Shown here piece after piece: positions 1 through 13,200 of a DNA stretch of 64,000 bases. Made by a program: the position numbers and the translations under genes. The first letter of the stretch is position 1. Each line of letters starts with the position of its first letter. The stretch lies in assembly GCF_022539315.1 (NCBI RefSeq), contig NC_066315.1, positions 103,831,990-103,895,989 on the forward strand, written 5' to 3'. The DNA is from Serinus canaria (Eukaryota > Chordata > Aves > Passeriformes > Fringillidae). Below the pieces are notes generated by a model that worked only from the letters and a program-made list of their open reading frames with translations, was not told where the DNA came from and searched no databases.

Positions 1-3000
1 TTCTTTCTTTCTCCCCAGCCTCCTTTGACAATTATCAGTTTTATCTGAACAAGTTGACATCATACCTCCTGGATGTTCATTTTTTAAGAAAACCCAGCCC
101 TAGGAAGTGATAACCCTACTTCATCCTACATGGTTCAGCCTCTATTCCTTTGCTTTTACACCTGTGTATCTAACAGTACCTTCTTTCAGCCTTCAATCTC
201 AGGTTGATCTGTCCCTCACTATAGAAGTCAATTCTTTCTTGACAGACACCTTCAATCATTTTGTATTAACAGTTCTCTAGACATGACATAGGAGACACAT
301 GAATAACTGAGCATGGATTACATATTCTTTAGACATCCTGTAATTTATCCCTTTTTACTGGTTATAAATTATTTTGATTACAATATAATACTAATAACTT
401 AAACTTCCTCATGATCAGTAAAAAATGCTGGTGTAACAGGAGACATACTAGACAGTAAAGAAGTGTCCTACATATCTGCTATGCCCATATCCACAGGTTT
501 CCATTAAAAATGTTGTTTGTGGGAATCCTTCCCATCAGGTTCATGCAGGGAAGCATAGCTAGAAATACATGCCAACAGGTACACATGCACACAACCAGCA
601 ATAGTGCCTGTTTAATGTATTGCCACCTTAAATAAATTATTATAGGTACTCTAATCTAAAAACCTATATAGGGACACAATTTTCCAGGTCCAGAATTCTG
701 GAAAAGTCTCTAAGGGAATCCAGTCAGGAATAATCTTTTGTTTATTTGTTTTAAAACCTCATTCTGTTTTCAAATCTAACTGCTAGAGGTATTCAAGGAG
801 ACCAACCAATTATATTTCAATATTATTATATTGTCATTATCCATTATCTTGTCATTGCTGTTTTGTTATTCAGATAATATTTATTATTCCTACTGAAGAG
901 CATTGAACCTTCAAGACAAAGCTAATGTTTATAGTCTGAGTGCAGAAACAAGGAAACATTTCCTAATGTAGTTTCCCCTTCTCTTTCACAATGATAAATA
1001 ATTACACCGTTATAAATAATTACATCGTGATAAAAAGGCTCTTCAGACAACAGCATTTTTACTTTTTTGTTGGAAAAGTTGTTTCCAATGCGCTGAATGC
1101 ACAAAACATCAACAATTCAAAGTCAGAGTTTGACTCCTCACCCAGACTTCTCCAACTCTGTGGGCAATAACTTTTGCAAGAGGCAACCTCTGCTACTCAG
1201 GCATATCACTGCTGCATCTCAGGTGTATACAAAAAACAGGCTGACAAGAAGTTCATTCAACAGGAAACTCATCCTCAAGGGGGCAAAGGAAGTCAGCATG
1301 GACACACGTGTTGCCCTTCTGAGTTTGAGCTGTCCCTGATCTTGCACAGTGCCTGGGCCTCGTAACAAATCCTCCTGGTCACAGTTCTTATTCAGTTAAT
1401 AGCAACTCAACTTAGAAGAGCTCTAAGATGAACACCCTTGGAGGCAGAAAGCAAAATGATTGGGAAAGAGAATTAAGACCCTAATTGGTACAGATTGGCA
1501 CCACCTGGCACTAAGAACTGAGGCTGTCACTTGGATAAGAAGGTAAAACTACAAAGCCATTTTCCTGGGTATAATTCATAATTACATGAATGAAAATGTA
1601 AACCAGTGAGATGATTCCCAGTAACTGCAGGGTGGATCATCACGGATTCTAAGGGTTACTCTTTTGATTTCCTGTGCCCTTTCCCTCTGTCCATTTCTTT
1701 CTAAGGAGCTGAGATAACAGGGTTGTTAGAGAAAAGGAAAGAAATAGAAACAGTTAAAACAGTGTGACTAAATGAACTGGCAGCAGTCCAGAAAAGCTGA
1801 TATCAGAGCGGGGAGACAGAAGGCTCTGATGGCTGCAGGCTCTGGCAGCTAAGGTGGGTCATCTATCAGCCGAACAAGACAGTTTTAATGGATGGCATAT
1901 AATTAGTTCACAGCCAAAATTTTGTGGGTGGGGCAAGGAAATGCTTGTGGCACTAATACTCTGTTGTGTCTTCTGTTGCACCAGCAGCAGAGGGCTGGGG
2001 CAGTCGCCAGCCAGGCGTGACCTTCCCTGAGGCTGCAGTCGGACACACTCACTTAATTCTCAGCAGACGAGCACAAAGAGCAGGACTCTCATAAATTCTC
2101 ATCTTTAGTGCAATTCCATTATTAATGTTGTCAGTAAACACCCATTTGGAGTAAAGACTAGTCCACCATAAAGCTCTTGAGAAACCTGCTCCTATGTGCC
2201 TGGCTGTCACCTGACTTGTCAAGCAAATGCAGGCTGGTCTTTCAAAGTTCACCGAAGAAGTTTCAGTAACAAGCACCACAAGGAAAAGGTGTGTCTATCA
2301 GAGAAACTTTTCAGCTCTCACAAGCACAGACTTACTTAAGCACATGCAATTTTGCAAATTTGGAACTTGAAATTACTTTATGTATTGCCTTTTGTGCTTA
2401 ACAAAACGTATCAGCTGAATACATGGAAGTTTTAGTGATGATATCACATTGTATTAGCTTTTTTTCCTGTTTGAAAGATAAATATGGTTGTGGCAATGGC
2501 ATTTTGCTGACATTTTATAGCCGTATCTACAAAAAAAAAAATCTGTGTTGAGCAACTGTTATTCCATGGTGGCCTAACTTTTGAGTCAGTAACAATTTGT
2601 ATTGATAGAAGGCTCACTTTTCCCTGTTTACAATATCTGTAAACCTACTAGCACTTCTCTGTCATACCAAATCTCAGCTGTAATTAGCTGAGACAGGTTA
2701 GCTGCAGCCTTTGAAGACAGACCTAGCTCATTTATTACCTTTTTCTCCCAACTGCAAAAGAAGGATCATTTTACTCCTTAAACTGTTTTCCAGAAAGCTT
2801 ATTTGCAGCAACAATCAGTTGTTTCTGTGCTATATAATTTCCATAGCAACTGTGCTTACCATGAGAAACAAAGCCCTAATTGACTGAGCCATGTATGGTA
2901 ACCTACTAATGTTAAAGAAAGTCATCTGCTGCAAGCAATTTTCCCAACCAGTAAATCACTTCCACAACTCCTTTTAATATTTTGGGGAAGAGCATTGGCA

Positions 3001-6000
3001 CATTGGAACCTTCCCTGTTTTCTACAGGAAACACAGCCAATGAGGCAATATGGCTTTTCACACACTTTAATTTACAAAATATTTCATTTTCAAAATTAGT
3101 CCTTAGACAATCTATGTACTAATATAATTAACTTCTAAAAAACAACTGTTTGTGGAAGCTAGGATTAGTCCTTGCTAATTACAAGCTTGGAAAGGAAGGT
3201 AATATTAATATTAATTTCTCAGAGCAAAACTTCCGTCAGTCTCTGAAGAGATTCATTGCAATTCACATTATGTCTACATCAATTCAAGCAGAAAAAAGGA
3301 CTTCTTACATCCCTAGGCTTCTTCTGTTCTTTTTGGAGATCTCAGCTTTCAACTCCCAAAGTATAGAGGAAAGTTAATATGTGACCAAGATCACCACAGT
3401 GCATGCTTTGTCCAGCTAGGAAATTAATTACCTAATTGCATATTAAATTTATTCATTTCTGGGAATATCGAAGTAAAGCATTCTTTTCCCCTTTCTCAGT
3501 AACTTTCATGGCAATTTTTCCTGCCTGAAGGTTCAGAGACTGCTTTTGCTCTTTATAAATGAGTAGGCTGTGCATGAGGGACTAAGGATTCAGCAGGAAG
3601 AATGTTGTTAATGTAGCCAGCTCAAAGTACAGTGCAACTGAAAATGTGATGCTGTATTATATCTTGAGTATTGAGTTGTCACAGTTTCCATCACTGAAAT
3701 CACCAAACTGATGGTTTGTTTCCACAACCATCAGCCAACCTGATGTCTTTGTGCCTTGCTCTGTGTTCCCAATGCATGATCTCTGCCCTGTGCTGAGGTT
3801 TTTCTGCTTCACAGCAGCCACTTTTTCCATATCTTTTTTTTTTTCCTTATCCCTGATACCAGCCACTAACGATTTCTACTGCAATGGCAGAGGGAAGAGA
3901 CCAGCTGCTCCTTTCTCCATCAATCCTCTGAGCTCCTCAAGCTGGTGCTAGCAGATATAGGAAGAGACATGATATCTCCTTCAGATGCCATGAGTTGCTC
4001 CTCTGGCCCCTCAGGGCCCGGGAGGAACAGACTGTTTCTGAATTACAAGAGGTATGCAGAGGAGGATAGGGAACTTCTCATCCCAACACATATCCCCACA
4101 GGGCACGCGACACCTCCCCTAAGCAAAAGTGACTCAGAAGGCACAATACATAGAAAATACTGTAATTCATACCATACAGCAGCAGCAAAGGAATTATAAT
4201 AATTCACTCTTCAGATTAGAATCACATTTAGATTCATGATGAAATACAAGCAAAAGAAGCTTTTGCTTTTAATGACCTCCAATGGAACCAAATGTCTGAG
4301 AATAATCTGGTAGAGGGCAGAAGAGCCCCTTTTCAAAGCAGTCTGAAAAACTATAATAAGGTTGGTGCAGTGTGCTTCCCACACACTGAGATTGGGGCAC
4401 AGAGACTTAAGGTTTGGCACCCAAGAACCTTTCACACAGCCTCTCATGTTATTCAGTAAAAATAACTACTCACTGCTTAAATGAAAAGCAAAGAGAACAA
4501 AATTACAAGAAGCATTGCCTTTGATGGTTCAGATTTCAGAACTAATTTTAAGCCTCATGGGCTCCTCTTTTCTTGTTGTAAAAGTTGAGTTATCTTGATT
4601 GATGTGCCACCTGCAACAATCTTTATCTCTAGGGTAGGGTTTATTCCTTAAACTTTTGTTTAAAAAAACCCCAAATATAAATATACCAAATATCCATGAA
4701 AACTATATCCTAAAATACACAGATATCCTCTATGGCAACCATTCACATCAGCTCCATTTTATTTACCTTTTTCAAAACTACTGCCACAACACATTTATTT
4801 TATGAACAGGGATGTTTGATTTGTGTACATCCAGCCAATGCCTAGGTCAATAGCAAACTCTTTTCTCCAGACTCTGATATTTGGATTTCAAAATACCAAG
4901 ACATTCAAGAATTCAGCATTAATCTTCACAAACATCTGTCAGGTAACCCTTTATCCTGGTGACGTATCTATCAACCTTGTGGTAAGACTAGCAGAGCACT
5001 CTATTCTCTCTTTGTGTTTTTAGAAATTACTTTGATGTTTCAGTGCATCTGCAAAAGGCAATCTGGCTTTACCAAAGGTGTCTCATTCCTTTGCTCTGCA
5101 TGTAGCTCTTTGTGCTGCACGGCTCCTGGTAGCTCCTTTTTCATGCTTGTACACCTCCCTGTGCTTGAATGGGGCTCTTGACCATGATGGTGTGATAAAG
5201 AGTGCAGAGACTGTCATTCAGAGTGACATTGTTGATCTCTGACCATCTTTTTCAGAGACAAGGTTAGGCTGGGTTTAGGCATAGAGCAAAGAGTGTGTAG
5301 GCTGCCAAGGAAGATGAGGACAAAGGGTGCCATGTGTGTGGCAAGGAAAGAGCTTCTGCCTGCCCAGCCTCTGCAGCTCACTGAGAAAACAGGAGAGGCA
5401 CAGGAACATCACTATGCCAAGACCTTCCTGAGCAGCCCTTCTATGGAGGGCTCTGCTGCAGTCAGCTCATAGAAGTTTTCAGCACAAGGAATAGCTAAAT
5501 ACTACAAAATGATTAGGCAAAGAGAGAAGCATGAAACGACACACAGACAAAGCAGCTAAAATAATATTTGCTACGTAATGTGAAAGAGTACTCCTCAGGC
5601 TTCTCCCCCTGTGAAGATTAGTAATAGAAGACAGGAAAGACATCAAAATACCTTCAACATTGTTTTGTTTCTTTTACCAAAATCTTCTCTTCCTCTTACC
5701 TACTGCACGTTTAATGAGTTCCCTAAAGACCTGAGTGAAAAGGAAGAGATAACTGTGAACAAGCAAGTGGGCAGAACTATTACTGTTATTTCATAAGGGC
5801 AAATGGAGACTCAAGAGTAAGGATCCTTTGTTTATTGGTTTTCAGGGAAAGAAAAAACCTAACATTCTGAGCCAGAACAAGCATTATATTATTTTGCTCT
5901 GCTTTGAGCAATGCCACCTCACTGGCTCTGTGAAATTCTAGAGGTTTCTTTTGGGAGAAGTGCAATCACCATTTCCCCCAGGGCAGGTCTAGACACACAC

Positions 6001-6702
6001 ACTCAGACATGCATGTACACATCTAGTGCATCCACAGGTGCCACCAGACTGCTGGAAACTGCACACATATAAAACCCTAAGGGTTTGCTGCCCAAGACAA
6101 AGGGCTAAGAGGATGAGATCTCCCGTGGCAAATTCACACAGGTGAAAATAAAGGGAAGCTAGAAGCTCAGTAGGAAGTAGTATCTTGTATGCTTGACCTC
6201 TTCTTACTCTCCTCTAAGAATTCATTGAGCTTTACAGACAGGGTGAGGAATGTAGGCACCTTTGGTTTGATCTCCTGCAGACATTCCCTTCAAGTGTTTT
6301 AATTCCACTTTTTGTCTCTGTTTCTGAGACTGTGTCAGGCTCCTCAGTGCAAAGCAGTAAAAACAAACAAAGTAGAAAATGCTGAAGCAGCCTGTCCTCT
6401 CTTAATGTCTTAGTTCAAGCAATTGCATTTGGAAATTTTGACCTCAGCTGTTCATATTGGTAGACCGTTGGTTAGGATTCAAGTTGCCAGGGCATAAATA
6501 GCAGTATGGTTTATTGGCCAGCTGACACATCAGAAGCAGCATCCAAGTTATGTGCCATATAAAACACTTCTTGCTACTTCCCAAAGTTCAGCACACCCTT
6601 CAGCTGAATATGAAAATCAGAATTAAAACATGATCTGAGTTCTGATCCTGAGTTCTTAGTAGTAGCTGGAGAGTCAGGATTTCTGGAATCAGTGGGCTGA
6701 TT
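1..6702. other. non-coding stretch, no gene seen
   Basis: No open frame here resembles a known protein, and the open frames are short and scattered over all six frames. There is no repeat I recognise apart from small simple tracts: an A run at 2531-2541, a T run at 3834-3844 and an 18-bp tandem duplication at 993-1034. A patch around 2640-2960 looks less decayed than its surroundings and is discussed as a finding only. Confidence 0.6.
993..1034. repeat. 18-bp tandem duplication (about 2.3 copies)
   Basis: Two 18-bp units (993-1010 and 1011-1028) share the core ataaataattaca and differ at two positions. A third partial copy (gataaa) follows. It looks like a simple replication-slippage duplication in AT-rich sequence. 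Confidence 0.8.
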
Positions 6703-6888
6703 GAAAGGACAAGAGGAAACAACCTCAGGCTCTGTCAGAGGAGGTTCAGATAGACATAAGGAAGAATTTTTTTCAGTGAAAGGATTGTTAAGAATTGGAA
6801 AGGCAGTAGAGCCACCATCTCTAGAAGTACTCCAGAAACAACTGGACATGGCTCTTTGTGCTGTGGTCTAGTTTATATGGTGTTGTTC
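6703..6888 (+). mobile_element. CR1 LINE 3' fragment, left part (split by an insertion)
   Basis: This matches the 3' untranslated region of avian CR1 retrotransposons as I know it. It runs from the 'aaaggacaagaggaaa' block through 'gaggttcagatagacataagga', the 'ttcagtgaaaggattgttaa' block and the 'tggaa..gcagtagagccaccatctctagaagtactc' block. The text breaks off after 'tatggtgttgttc', and the missing final part of the CR1 resumes at 7281. CR1 copies normally keep their 3' end and lose the 5' end, as here. The copy is non-coding, and its many differences from the family pattern suggest an old insertion. Confidence 0.85.
6883..6888. repeat. left target-site duplication of the nested LTR
   Basis: The bases ttgttc stand just before the TG that starts the insert. 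The matching copy after the insert is gtgttt at 7281-7286 (4 of 6 identical). Age would explain the mismatches, so this is suggestive and not proof. Confidence 0.45.
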
Positions 6889-7280
6889 TGTAGGCACACA
6901 TCTTGTGGTAGTTGGGAGTAGGGCTGCAGCAGAGCCTCATCCCTACTGTGCTGCAGCTGTGAAAAGCAGGGGAACAGCATTGACAGCAATGAGCCATGGA
7001 GTGCCCAGGTGCACTGACCCATCACCAAAGGGAACAGAAGGCACACAGGCACAATGCATCAACATGAGGGGTATACAAGGTTGGGCTAAAGAACAAGAGG
7101 GGCTGGAACCTGAAACCTTCTGACGTGATATGATGTTACCCTGTATGAGCAGACACCTGAAGCCTTCTGAGAGGTATAGCATTACTCTGTTGGGGTTGAA
7201 GCTTTCTGAAATTGTACAATGATACTCTGTATATTGCATCCATTTCAGCTGCACTGTGTTCTGCAGCACATGATGAGACA
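6889..7280 (+). mobile_element. LTR-like insertion (about 392 bp) inside a CR1
   Basis: The segment interrupts a CR1 3' end exactly: CR1 sequence stops at 6888 and continues at 7281. It starts TGTAGG and ends GAGACA, so it has the TG..CA ends of a retroviral LTR with a three-base inverted match (TGT/ACA). Diverged 6-bp duplications flank it. A TATA-like gtatacaagg at 7071-7080 would suggest plus orientation. No internal retroviral gene is present, so a solo LTR left by recombination is the simplest reading. I do not recognise the family with certainty, and no clear AATAAA signal is visible. Any non-CR1 insertion of this length would be the alternative. Confidence 0.6.
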
Positions 7281-7345
7281 GTGTTTGGCCAAAAGTTGAG
7301 CTCAGTGATCTTGGAAATCTTTTCCAACCAGATTCTATGATTCTG
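7281..7345 (+). mobile_element. CR1 LINE 3' terminus, right part
   Basis: The sequence continues the CR1 broken at 6888: 'tttggccaaaagttgagctc', then 'gtgatcttggaaatcttttcc' and the terminal 'gattctatgattctg'. The final short repeated motif is the hallmark of CR1 3' ends, which lack a poly(A) tail. The first six bases double as the right copy of the target-site duplication of the nested LTR. Confidence 0.85.
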
Positions 7346-9938
7346 AAGGCAGGTCTCCTACCTACAAGTAACTCTTTTTTCACTTTGTAATTGCCATTTT
7401 TTCCCACATTGTTGTGTGACTTATTTGCTGTCTTACCCATTAGTTTCTGCTAGAATTTCTTATCACAATTTACAGATTTCAAACAGCAAGTGAGCTGAGA
7501 AGTGATAGCAAGGTGTCAGCCTTCACTGTTGTCCTCTGCTGCCTTCAATGTTTTATCACAGATAACAGCAGAGCATTTTGATTCACTGCAGATGCCACTT
7601 CTGCTCTGAACAGATCCCACCATTTTTTCCTCATCCATCCTGCATCCATTGTGGCTGGGCTAACATATAATGCTTTTAATCTCAAACAACATTGTTTCAG
7701 AACAATAATAATATTGTCTTTCTGCTAACAGAAACTCCTCTGTCAAGCCAAAGAGAATATAAGTAACTGTGGGGTTTGATGTGCGTTTTTAATTAGTTTC
7801 CCAAAGATTTCTCATTGCTTTTTTTTTTTTTTTTCATTTGTTTTCCAATGGAACTTACATGGGATAAACTGAGATGTAAGGCATGGTCCGGGGGATGAAG
7901 TACTAAAGGCAAAGCAGTGCAACTATCTACTCAGTGCTAGATGAGAGCAATATTAGGACAATAAGATTAAACAGTTTGAGTGAGTCAAATAACCTTTCCT
8001 CATTTGCAAGAAACAGCTTTGTTCCTGTGATTCAGTTGATTGCTCAGTAAAGGTTGTGCAGCTCATTTGCTATGGTTTTTACACCAGAAATTAATAAATG
8101 AGGCCAGAGTGTTCTGAATCTACTTGGTGACCCACTGGTAGGCAATTTTAGCTACCTGCCTACTATTTGAATGAAGGCTTGCATGACTGAAGCCTTTCAG
8201 CAACATGGTAAGGAATGATGCATAAAGCCACTCAAGAGTCAATCACACCTTCAAACAGCTTTTTCCACAGACAGCTGTGTGTCCCTCAGCACCTCCATCT
8301 TCTCAAAAAAACCCTGTATAGCAAGACACTGCTGAAGTATAGAGCTGATTTCTGCTGCGAGGTGGAGAGAGGGTTGTTGTTTTGGTTTGGTTTATTTTAT
8401 ATACAAAATATGACTACAAACAGGGAGAAAATGCACATATTAAACTCCGTACATGAATCCAGTATGACTTCCCTGAACAATATAAAAAAAATTAGAAGGA
8501 AGAAAGTTTTTCAAGCAAGATTCTGTCTTGTCTTCACTGACTTCTCAGAACAGAGAAAACGACAAAACTTTGGGAAGCACATCCTTTTTTAGCCAGTTTT
8601 ACCCAGAGATTTAACCAACCTCCACATACATCTCTTGAGACCCCTGGCACCCTGAGTATTCTATCTATGCTGTGAGTGCCCTCTGGCCTATACGTGTCCC
8701 TCACAAGAGAAAGGTGTGTGGGAGAGATGGACAGGTGCCCATGTAGGTCTTTCCCTGTTCAAAACTGGGATCCAGAATCTCTCCCCTCATTAGATGCAGC
8801 TATTTTAAGAGGACTGTGATGAAGAGAAGGGATTTGACCATGTCTGAGGAGGTTTGACAAGCTGTAATTGCTTTCTAATCTCTTAACAATACATGCTTGA
8901 AATTATGCATGGGCTTAAGTGATTTTCTGAACTTGGGCTACAGTGGAAAATCAAGCAAATGGTTTGGAAGGATGTCTTCATAGATGAGGATATTAGCTGT
9001 GTAAGGCTAGAATAATCAGGCAGATAGATGCCTCAAGTTCTATTGCACATTTATCTCTTCTGTTTCTTACTGTTTCCCATTTAAATTAAAAAAAGATATT
9101 TATATGGTTTCAGGGTGCTTTTTCCCTAGAGAGCTTCTCCTGTAAGTGATACCAGAAAACCCTACAATGACATGCATATGCTACAGTGATACAAATCTTT
9201 TGTTTTCCTTTAGCTTGGCTACCAGACTGGGCTTTTATTTTCAGGAATGCTGTACGCTGTTTCAGATGACGATAATGTAAATTGATATATCCCCTGAAAG
9301 GATAAATAAGGGTACTGACACACAGCCTCTGATTGACAGGAACTGTTTAAGTGCTGTCATATGGCTGGCATGTCACTTAGTGATCAAATTCTTCTCCTGC
9401 CAGTAAAAATCACATTGATGCCCCATGTAGATATCAGCCTCTCTATAGCACCATAGCTCCATTCACAGAATTTGCTATGAATACCTTACGTTTAAAGAGA
9501 TTGGACAAAGAAATCTCCTGGGCTTGGTTGACTCCTGCTCCATATTTGTGTCAGCTCTGCCTGCAGAATAACACACACCTCTACTGGTCCATGGACACAT
9601 TCAGCAATTTATGTGGAAATAAGCAAAGAGTGAGGTCAGTTGGGCATATCATAGCAGCACATGGGCCATTCCAAATCTCTTATTGGTATAGGAGATCCAG
9701 AAGATATCCTTTTAGAGACAATTTTTATCATTTAAAACTATGACTAAATATATAATCATGACCTTATATAATCAAGACATTAGTCTGCTGAGAAACTTGT
9801 GTACAGTACCATCATAGCTCATCATAACTGGAAGTTCATGGACGAGGCAACTGGAATTTCATCTCTGTTAAAACAGCTTTCTATAGCCCAAATTATTACA
9901 AATGCAATTATGATTATTTTGAATTCATTGAATTGTAA
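7346..9938. other. non-coding stretch, no gene seen
   Basis: No recognisable coding region or transposable element. The only simple repeat of note is a 16-base T run at 7819-7834. An open frame of 125 codons at 8215-8592 (plus) has no recognisable domain and lies in low-complexity AT-rich sequence. Confidence 0.6.
7819..7834. repeat. poly(T) tract, 16 bases
   Basis: An uninterrupted run of T, visible directly. No retroposed gene body is recognisable next to it, so it is better read as a simple tract than as the tail of a minus-strand retrogene. Confidence 0.9.
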
Positions 9939-10206
9939 GATTATAGAATGGTCTGGATTGGAAAGAACCTTGAAGATCATCTATGTCTAATTCCCTTGCC
10001 ATGGGCAGGAACATTTTCCACCACACCAGGGTGCTCAAAGCCCCATCCAACTTGGTCCTGAGCACTTCCAGAGATGAGGCATCCATGATCACTCTGGTCA
10101 ACCTGTTCCACTGTCTCACCACCCCCATAGTAAAGAGTTTCTTCCTAAAATCTAACCTAAACCTACAATCTTTCAGTTTAAAGGTATTACCCCTTGTCTA
10201 GTCATT
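9939..10206 (-). mobile_element. CR1 LINE 3' fragment
   Basis: Read on the plus strand this is the reverse complement of a CR1 3' end. It starts with the terminal motif (agattatagaatggtc), then 'ggaaagaaccttgaagatcat', 'ccatgggcaggaacattttcc', 'ccaccacaccagggtgctc' and 'cctgttccactgtctcacca'. It ends in the 'cccttgtctagtcattc' block. About 270 bp of the untranslated 3' region remain and the 5' part is missing, the usual CR1 truncation. Because CR1 3' regions contain long stop-free stretches, short open frames on both strands here are not genes. Confidence 0.92.
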
Positions 10207-13200
10207 CTTGAACCAAAACTGTGCCTTTTTTGGAAGGATACTAAGTAGAAGTTTAGCCTAAAACAGTCCACACCCAAATCACTGCTATTAAGAAGGCTGA
10301 TTTTAAACTGACTTCCTGATCATGACAAATATTTAAATACACAGTCAGTCCAGTCATCACTTCCTTCATTTAATATTGCCACATTCTGCACTAGAGGATG
10401 CTTTGTGAGTGGAACAAGCTGGGACCACAAATGCAAGTTGTGTAAAGCTACAGGCCAGTGCAAAAGAAAGGTGCCACCAACAGGAAGCAAGCATTCCTGT
10501 GCCAAGGAGAGCATACACACCAAACGCCAGCACTGGGGAGTTGCAGCCTCCCATCCTCTTTGTGCTCATTATCTGTCAGATGTGTGTCAGAGCCCAGCAG
10601 TCACTGTGGGAGGGAGGGAAATAAAGCAGCCAGACAAGAGACAGAGAGGCATTTGTGCCTGGCATGAGGCAGGGGAGGGCTGGTAGAGTTTGAGGACAGA
10701 TTGGCTGTTGTAGAGGCAGTTTCCAATCCTTAAACCATTGGCATTGAGGCGAGAGAGGTGGGAAGCCAGTGCCACACCAGGCAGAAATGCAGGGCTGTGG
10801 AAGACAGCATTCTGAAGGCATTGATGGAAGGAAGGAAGGCATGGAAGTGGTGGCTCTACTTTGCATATTGGAAAAAGAAAGCAGCATTGATCAGCACACA
10901 CAGTGTCTGGAGATCTGAGTTTCGATGACACCAAAGGAAAAATCAGTATAGGAGAGAAAGGCATAAAGAATTTTAGCAATGGAAAGTAAGGCATCAGCAT
11001 GTACAGCACAGGCAAATTTAGCAGAGACCAGACTGCAGAACTGACATTTTATTACTGTCTTTTTCTGCTCACAGTGGAAATATAATATAGTAATCAGCTA
11101 ATTCTTAATCTTGTCTGCTTATTAGCTTTCCATCTAATTACATGATACGAAACTTGAAATTAACAGAACATTTAGATATTACAGATTTGTTTATTCAAGG
11201 TTCCCTACAGCAAGCTGCAGAGGAATTATTCAAAAATTTGAAGTGAAGCATTGATTAAGAAATCCTTAGGAAATAAAGTCATTACTCAAGGGAACAAAAT
11301 CCACTTCAGGGAAGCTCTGAAGATCTGGCAGTCATCGTATTTTTTAAAATCTGACTTAAATTCAATAAAGTTTTCATGAAATGAGCGCACCTGTTCTGGA
11401 GCAGCTGAATGTTCACAGGAAACCTTGAAAAACCTACAGCTTAGAAGGAGTTCTGCCAAATGGCCTATATTTTATCTTACTTCCATTTTGACACATTGAT
11501 ACAAAAAGCAACATCTTTGCTTCTCAGAAATTCATCTGTCTCTTCTGGTGATGATTACCCAGATGAAGTCATACTTCTCGTGATGACAGTCATTTTACTA
11601 AAACCACAGTGGATGCTGCAAACAACAGGGAATTAGTCACAGATGCTGATGGAATCTTAAGAAGCTGAGTGTTCTCATGGAGAGGCTCCCCTGTGATGAA
11701 ACCATGACAATAAAAGATCCAACACTCCTGGCAGAATGATAATGACGTAAAGAAACGAATTTTGTGACGTTTTCCTGGAGGCATTCATTTTTGATCCTGT
11801 ATGTCATACATGATTCAAAAATAGACCAGTGTGTTTTGAAAAGAACACATAAAAAATATGTTCCCAGGAAAAATCTGCTTATAAAAGCCTGCTTTTGATA
11901 CAGTGCTTCAACATCTCATAGATGAGAAATAAATAATAGAGGAAAATAAGTAGTAAAATATTATTTTTCATATATAAATAAGAAAATTTGAACAAAAAAT
12001 AGAAAAACTGCAACTTGCTCTTTCAAAACATGTTAAGAAAATTTGCCCTGTTCTTAAAAAAAATAGAATGAGATTAAAACACCTGGATACCTGCCTCTTG
12101 GGAAGGCAACCCTTGGTGTTAAACCATTAGCATCTTGGCATCCCCTCCCCATCCCAGGAATTTCAGGATGATTTCCCTTCCCACCATGTACACCAACAGC
12201 CCATTGCTAATCCCCTTCCACTTTATCTGAGTGTTCCCCCACTTCAGAAACCAAATGCTAAGCAAGTCTAGCCCACCAAACCAGCCAGCCTGCAAGCACA
12301 GCCCGGTCCTCATTGCACACAATTATCTTCTGCTTTCCTGGCAAAACAGCAGAGCAGTCTTCAAAAGAGAGGATTTCTTCTACTCCAACCATGAGTATAT
12401 GACTTCCTCAACATCCTCTTCTCCTGCCCAAGCCTAATGCTGCAGGCTTTCTCATCTTAACCAGCCTGATATACCAGGGCTCTCTCTGCCTGCTGGGGTG
12501 ATTTGTAACCCTGTAGTGCCAGGAATCCTGCCCCCCCAAAATGTCACTCCTAACTGTCTCTCTTCTCATGTAGCTCAACTTGAAGAAAATACAATACTCA
12601 CATAAATAAAGGTCATGTGATCAGGCCAAAGACACATGATCGGCCAAAAAGTGAGAAGTTTTTCACAGCATCAGGGTTACAGTCCTTCTCAGAAACAATA
12701 ATAACTGCTTTACAGAGAAATAGATGTTCTCCTTCCCTAGCTGAGGCTGTAGATAAGCTTTATTGAAGTCAAAGCAGTAAATGCACTTTGAAATTCTGAG
12801 AAGTACTTTCACAGCAATTTCCACAAATTGATCTCCTTTTCTAATGCACTGCAGAGTGTTGAGATCATTGCTGTTGAGCAGAAAGAGTTAAGTGTAGCAG
12901 TGCTACAGAGCCCTCATTATATGCTGACAATGATGTTTTGACATGTTTTGACTTCAGTGCTCTCTTCATACTGGGGACAAATACTGAGTTGTCTGCCTAT
13001 CTGCTCTGTGCTGAAAGTTCTTCTGAGGTTTTCAAATACAAAGGGTCTAAACCCACTCCAAGCAAAATCACCATTGACTTCCAGAGTCATAAGAGAAGGC
13101 TTTATAAAAGGACCATATTAGAAGATACAAAAAAACCCTCTTTATGAAATATCACCCATATTCTTGAAATCTATACAGTATTCCATAATCCAAATACGTT

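Noticed and set aside
6943..7440. 165-codon minus-strand open frame
   Set aside because: It runs antisense across the nested LTR and the CR1 3' end, so it is a by-product of repeat sequence.
10366..11015. Several overlapping open frames on both strands
   Set aside because: No family resemblance. They overlap each other on both strands in a purine-rich, stop-poor stretch.
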